Virus record (IMG/VR): IMGVR_UViG_3300023500_000029
Coordinates: 1 to 23,613 of that record
DNA length: 23,613 nucleotides
Origin: a virus
Strand: one strand, 5' to 3'
Shown: one piece after another, positions 20,215 to 23,613 of the stretch
Layout: the number at the start of each line of letters is the position of its first letter
Position numbering within the stretch: position 1 is the first letter of the stretch
The notes under the pieces: generated by a model
What the model was told of the DNA's origin: nothing
Databases searched by the model: none
What the model saw: the letters and a program-made list of their open reading frames with translations, nothing else
Made by a program: the position numbers and the translations under genes

Positions 20215-21637
20215 TATTCAATCCCGTCAAATCTGTAGATTTGCCAGTATCCTGTTTCCCCGAATCTTTTACCATCACCTCAACCTCTTCGATAGTTGCC
20301 GATTCTCCGAGTACCCTTGATATAATTTTGCGAGAGGCCTCTTCTTTAAATTTAAGGCTATTAACAAAAGAATCTGCTTTCATAATCGTATCAAGCTCCA
20401 TACCCAAATCACGAACTCCGAACCTGCGGGTGTACTCAATAGAGCCAGCGTAATCCATGCCATTCCATAGCGCTAAAAGGTTAAAAATTGCCATCTCAGT
20501 GTTTTCCATTGCCTCCGCTTTTTCAGAAAGCACAGCGTTTAACTGCTGGAACCTAAGTTCAAGACTAATACCAGATTCAGCATTACCACCCGTCTTTGTT
20601 GAATCAGTCCCGCCTATTTTGGAATGGTACCGAATATCTTCCAGCGTCTGGTTTCTCCATTGTAATATTGAGTCAAGAGACTGGCCAGAAGGTTCTACAT
20701 ATCTATGACCACCGCCGCCAGCGCTTCCATCAGGTTCGTATTCGAGTACGTTAGTTGTGCCAATTTCAACATCGCCAGAATCTCCGCCAACGTTTGGCAG
20801 TCTAGGAACTTCTAAAAATGGGAACGCCGTGTTTTCGATTATTTCCATAGCTGCCGAATCGAATTGATAGACGCGCTTGTTTAATTCTGCTATATCAATA
20901 ACGTCAGACGCTCCGGAGTCTTCAAGCATGCCGTCTTTGTTTTTGTGAAATACGAACGGAACAGTACCAAGGTTGTGATCGCCTTGAGAAATAAATACAG
21001 GCTGACCTCTCGCCTTCTTCTTAAACCTAAAAAATTCGGTTCTAGTATATATGACGTAATGCTCGTAAGCGCCTTCGCTAAAGTCCTCATGCAGTACAAT
21101 CATGTCCAAAATAGGCCGTCCTGTGCTGTAGTCAAAAATCATATTGATTATATTCTCAAGCGTATACAGCTTTGTATATGTATGCAACCCGTTAGAAAGG
21201 TCTGAACCAAGATTGCCCGTCAAATTTGAGGGTGAGTCAACTAATATACCAACCGAACCAAGCAGGGCAGCTAAGCGAGAAATTTCACGCATTACCTTTG
21301 AATGGCTCCTGCCCTCTAAATCAGCATCGTCAGAATAAGCCTCATATAGTGCGGGATTTATTCCTTCATTTGTACGCGTTACCTTGTCTTTATGCAGGTA
21401 TGAATTATAAATGTCAATTATCGGGCTGACATAATTCGTATAGACAGCCTGTTTCAATCTCCTGCCGAATGACTTTTTAGCCTCTCGCACATGACGGATC
21501 AAAAACTCGCCTTCACGGTATTCTTGTCCGCCAACGTATGACTTCTTAAGGAATTCCTGCTCGTTCTCATGCTCAGCGAGCTCCTTGCCTTTCTTTAGCA
21601 ATTCCTTCACTTCTATACCGTTAATTTTAAATGCCAT
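20207..21637 (-). CDS. Portal protein
   Basis: This 476-aa protein would form the dodecameric DNA channel at one capsid vertex. It starts MAFKINGIEVKELLKKGKEL, has a DIYNSYLHKDKVTR helix, a GILVDSP strand and VLHEDFSEGAYEHYVIYTR in the wing. ELNKRVYQFDSAAMEIIENT and PFLEVPRLPN lead to the stem/clip, and the crown region includes SLELRFQQLNAVLSEKAEAM. An upstream in-frame TTG at 21670 lies within the terminase gene. I prefer the ATG at 21637 because GGAG lies seven bases before it. Size, order and motifs match DUF4055/SPP1-like portals. Confidence 0.85.
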   Translation of the reverse strand: MAFKINGIEVKELLKKGKELAEHENEQEFLKKSYVGGQEYREGEFLIRHVREAKKSFGRRLKQAVYTNYVSPIIDIYNSYLHKDKVTRTNEGINPALYEAYSDDADLEGRSHSKVMREISRLAALLGSVGILVDSPSNLTGNLGSDLSNGLHTYTKLYTLENIINMIFDYSTGRPILDMIVLHEDFSEGAYEHYVIYTRTEFFRFKKKARGQPVFISQGDHNLGTVPFVFHKNKDGMLEDSGASDVIDIAELNKRVYQFDSAAMEIIENTAFPFLEVPRLPNVGGDSGDVEIGTTNVLEYEPDGSAGGGGHRYVEPSGQSLDSILQWRNQTLEDIRYHSKIGGTDSTKTGGNAESGISLELRFQQLNAVLSEKAEAMENTEMAIFNLLALWNGMDYAGSIEYTRRFGVRDLGMELDTIMKADSFVNSLKFKEEASRKIISRVLGESATIEEVEVMVKDSGKQDTGKSTDLTGLNNG

Positions 21638-21657
21638 TACTGAACTCCATTTTTTTA

Positions 21658-23004
21658 CTACTGTAGCCAAACCTTTCTATTTGTCAATATGCGCCCAATT
21701 GGAAATATGTATTCAACTGGGTACCCAAACGCATCTATCATATGCGTAAGGTTTCCCTTCACTGCTCTTTCCTGTTTAGCCAAATCCTCGTGGTTCATTT
21801 GCTCCAACCCTTTGATTAGCATTGTGCAAGACGCATCGATATAGATGCCCATATCTGCGAATTTGCTATTGACCGCATTATACCGATCCCTTTTTGTCGG
21901 GTGCGCTCTTCTACATACAGCTTCGAACCCAGCGGATTCTATCAACTTCTTGTCGGTTTGTCCAGCTTTCGCTGAAGTTCTCCGCTGAATACATGCCGGA
22001 TCGGGGAATATTATCCTACACCTTTCACCAAATTCATCTATTATCATATTACACGCTTCGCTCGTATCCGAGTTGTTAAGAGCATACTCCTTAAAAAAGA
22101 ACAGTTTGTCGCCGCGTCTTACGAATGCCACGAAGCTCATTGGGTTTACGTTGAAATCCATCCCAACGTATATAGTTTCGTCTTTTCCAACCTCAACCTT
22201 CGTTACGTGTTTGGAACGTTCAAAAGCATAGTAGATCATGCCAGTCGAAAGATTTACAAACTTACCCTCTTCATAGGCTTCCCTCATTTTAGGGTCAACA
22301 CCCGCAAACATCGTATCGAGAGCCTGCTTTGGTAATGCTTTATTTGCATATGTAGGCGCGTTGATTACCTCAATGTCATACATGTCATGTTTGTCACCTG
22401 CGCAAATATCATAGCCCCAATTCAATTGCTCAGGGGTTCCGGTTAATACGATCTCCCTATGTTTTGCCATAGGATCGCGAACACGAGCCTGCATCTGAAC
22501 GAATACGCTCTCGTCTTGAATAAAAGGCTCATCTATAATTGCGGCGCATATATTTGGCCCCTTTAACGATTCGGGATTCTCTCCGGATCGTATCCAAATT
22601 TTTCCATGTCTACCGTTGTGGAAAATGTTGAACTCAAATTCTGATTTGTTATATTTGTATCTTATTCTGCGGGCGTTAAGTATTTGCTGAATAGTAATGA
22701 CTACCGTTCCGCGTGCTTGTTTGTAGTTTGGGCTTACTACCATGACGGGCGAGGGTGCATTGTGTAAAGCGAGAGCAATACCCCGCTTTGCTGCGTATAG
22801 AGTTTTGCCAGCTCCGTAACCGCCAACCAGCGCCTTTATAAATGCCGAAGAGTTCCACATTTTTCTCTGGTGCGAGAACATGCCGCCCTTAATTACCGCG
22901 CCGGTTTCTTCGCAAACGATTGGGTCTTCAAGCCTGAAGAATTTGCTTTGCTTATTGGAAACTATTGACATATTAAAGGGTGCCCTGTTATAGATATGCT
23001 TCAT
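21658..23004 (-). CDS. terL: Terminase large subunit
   Basis: This ATP-driven DNA packaging motor and nuclease shows, numbered from a TTG one codon upstream of the ATG used here, Walker A at 62-69 (GGYGAGKT), Walker B at 153-161 (ICAAIIDEP, Asp159/Glu160) and the coupling motif LTGTP (188-192). The RNase H-like nuclease has Asp284 (VGMDFN), Asp336 (FPDP) and Asp424 (HMIDAFGY). The length (about 448 aa) is normal. The ATG at 23004 overlaps the small subunit by 17 bases and has no clear ribosome site. The ATG at 22971 (MSIVSNKQ), 16 bases after the small-subunit stop, is an equally good start, so translation may be coupled. Confidence 0.93.
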   Translation of the reverse strand: MKHIYNRAPFNMSIVSNKQSKFFRLEDPIVCEETGAVIKGGMFSHQRKMWNSSAFIKALVGGYGAGKTLYAAKRGIALALHNAPSPVMVVSPNYKQARGTVVITIQQILNARRIRYKYNKSEFEFNIFHNGRHGKIWIRSGENPESLKGPNICAAIIDEPFIQDESVFVQMQARVRDPMAKHREIVLTGTPEQLNWGYDICAGDKHDMYDIEVINAPTYANKALPKQALDTMFAGVDPKMREAYEEGKFVNLSTGMIYYAFERSKHVTKVEVGKDETIYVGMDFNVNPMSFVAFVRRGDKLFFFKEYALNNSDTSEACNMIIDEFGERCRIIFPDPACIQRRTSAKAGQTDKKLIESAGFEAVCRRAHPTKRDRYNAVNSKFADMGIYIDASCTMLIKGLEQMNHEDLAKQERAVKGNLTHMIDAFGYPVEYIFPIGRILTNRKVWLQ

Positions 23005-23386
23005 CAATTTCTTCGTCGTCGTTAAATGAGTCGTTCAATAATGCCAAACCGGTTAACTTAGAACGGGCTTCTATGGTTTTGATTAAACGGTCAGAAGCAG
23101 CTAGCCGAGTCAGTTCCTTCTGTGATGTTCTCATAATCTTACCGCATTCTAGAAGTATTTCGTCCAGCCTGTGAAGCTCAAGCTCTCGCAGATTGTCGCC
23201 CATGATTGAGCGCTTTACACGAGATTCTTCAAGTGCGTCGGTTACATACTTATGCGCAGTCGTGTGGGTTACACCTATTTCTTTACCGATTGCACGGAAA
23301 TTAAGCCCTTGAGCTCGTAACTCAAGTGCTTTCTCTCTCTTCGCTGCTATGCTAACTCCTTTTTTGGAGTTCGGTTTTACTGCCAT
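22988..23386 (-). CDS. Terminase small subunit
   Basis: This DNA-recognition subunit of the packaging motor is 132 aa. The N-terminal half is a helix-turn-helix of the resolvase/sigma-like type (REKALELRAQGLNFRAIGKE, then VTHTTAHKYVTDALEE, about residues 16-54). A helical oligomerisation region follows (LRELELHRLDEILLECGKIM, then LIKTIEARSKLTGL), and the acidic end DDEEIDEAYL may contact the large subunit. An AAGGA site lies 12 bases upstream. A good promoter lies at 23421-23449. Its place directly before the large subunit is diagnostic. Confidence 0.85.
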   Translation of the reverse strand: MAVKPNSKKGVSIAAKREKALELRAQGLNFRAIGKEIGVTHTTAHKYVTDALEESRVKRSIMGDNLRELELHRLDEILLECGKIMRTSQKELTRLAASDRLIKTIEARSKLTGLALLNDSFNDDEEIDEAYL

Positions 23387-23420
23387 AATGTAAGATTTTC
23401 CTTGTGTAAGTCTTTGCTGA

Positions 23421-23449
23421 AGTATAACAGGATCAACCTGTTTTGTCCA
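23421..23449 (-). promoter_or_regulatory. Sigma70-like promoter for the packaging/head genes
   Basis: TGGACA (23444-23449), 17 bases and TATACT (23421-23426) each match five of six consensus bases. A 6-bp dyad AACAGG-TTGAT-CCTGTT (23426-23442) fills the spacer and would suit an operator. The promoter lies over the end of the 40-aa ORF. Confidence 0.62.
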
Positions 23450-23555
23450 GTTTCTCTTCTTCAGGCTTCCCTTTTTTCTTGCCGAAAATCCTGTCGTAGT
23501 TTTTATGGAAGTTTTTCGTACCTTCTTTTTGCCGCTCTTTTCTCTCGTATGACAT
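23433..23555 (-). CDS. 40-aa basic hypothetical protein
   Basis: This small ORF (MSYERKERQKEGTKNFHKNY and onward, ending EEEKLDKTG) has a strong AAGGAG site about eight bases before its ATG. The product is very hydrophilic (Lys, Arg, Glu), with a KKKGK patch near 26-30. It likely binds nucleic acid or a partner, but no family is known. It precedes the small terminase by 46 bases, and the terminase promoter overlaps its last codons. The ribosome site makes translation likely. Confidence 0.6.
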   Translation of the reverse strand: MSYERKERQKEGTKNFHKNYDRIFGKKKGKPEEEKLDKTG

Positions 23556-23571
23556 TCCTAGGGTCTCCTTT

Positions 23572-23613
23572 TTATTCTATTATTTTATTGCGTTTTTGTG
23601 CGGTGCTAAAATA
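23572..23613 (-). CDS. Possible 3' end of an upstream gene (partial)
   Basis: From the window edge one minus frame is open for 13 codons (ending AQKRNKIIE) to a TAA at 23572-23574, just before the ribosome site of the 40-aa ORF. The close packing of genes elsewhere makes a gene end here plausible, but 13 codons cannot prove it. It could equally be AT-rich spacer. Confidence 0.2.
   Translation of the reverse strand, partial: YFSTAQKRNKIIE

Noticed and set aside
21638-21670. TTG-initiated longer portal start
   Set aside because: It lies within the terminase gene and lacks a ribosome site, whereas the ATG at 21637 has GGAG at a good distance.
1-23613. tRNA, rRNA, insertion sequence or attachment site
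   Set aside because: I saw no cloverleaf-like sequence, transposase, integrase or direct repeat pair that would support one.

Overview
The window is the late (structural and lysis) half of a tailed-phage genome or prophage. Every convincing gene is on the minus strand, so the map reads from right to left: packaging, head, connector, tail tube, tail chaperones, tape measure, tail tip, fibre/decoration proteins, lysis. Terminase (Walker A/B and nuclease motifs), portal, scaffold, capsid and tape measure are recognisable. There is no sheath gene, and a single tube gene is followed by frameshifted G/GT chaperones, which points to a siphovirus-like phage with a long non-contractile tail. The DNA is AT-rich, ribosome sites are GGAG/AGGAG type and promoters are sigma70-like. 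This fits a gram-negative, perhaps gammaproteobacterial, host, but the host cannot be fixed from sequence alone. No integrase, repressor, att site, tRNA or CRISPR array is visible, so phage versus prophage is undecided.

Layout (minus-strand order). 23613-21658: a tiny 40-aa ORF, then small and large terminase. 21637-18200: portal, virion-morphogenesis protein, Mu F-like head protein, scaffold. 18199-17095: a long structured leader and the major capsid gene, closed by a strong terminator. 16987-14869: connector/completion genes, a 36-aa gene and the tail tube. 14837-11324: a terminator overlapped by a promoter, the two chaperone products made by a -1 frameshift, and the tape measure. 11323-10967: a 357-bp non-coding island with many GGTAAC repeats and a large inverted repeat. 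10966-5887: three tail-tip proteins, two carrying Asp-box beta-propellers and one a chitin-binding-like insert. 5841-2137: fibre/decoration proteins and a possible papain-fold hydrolase. 2137-62: a tightly coupled chain of small genes, then a lysis cassette (T4-type lysozyme, three membrane proteins including a 3TM holin).

The regulation stands out. Nine sigma70-like promoters, eight with exactly 17-bp spacers, sit before separate blocks of what is usually one long late operon. Two of them overlap hairpins that look like terminators for the upstream block, so incoming transcription would stop where new transcription starts. The capsid gene has a leader with two sets of competing helices, one of which covers its ribosome site. 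Three tiny genes (36, 47 and 54 aa) fill apparent gaps and are joined to their neighbours by stop/start overlaps or near-contacts.
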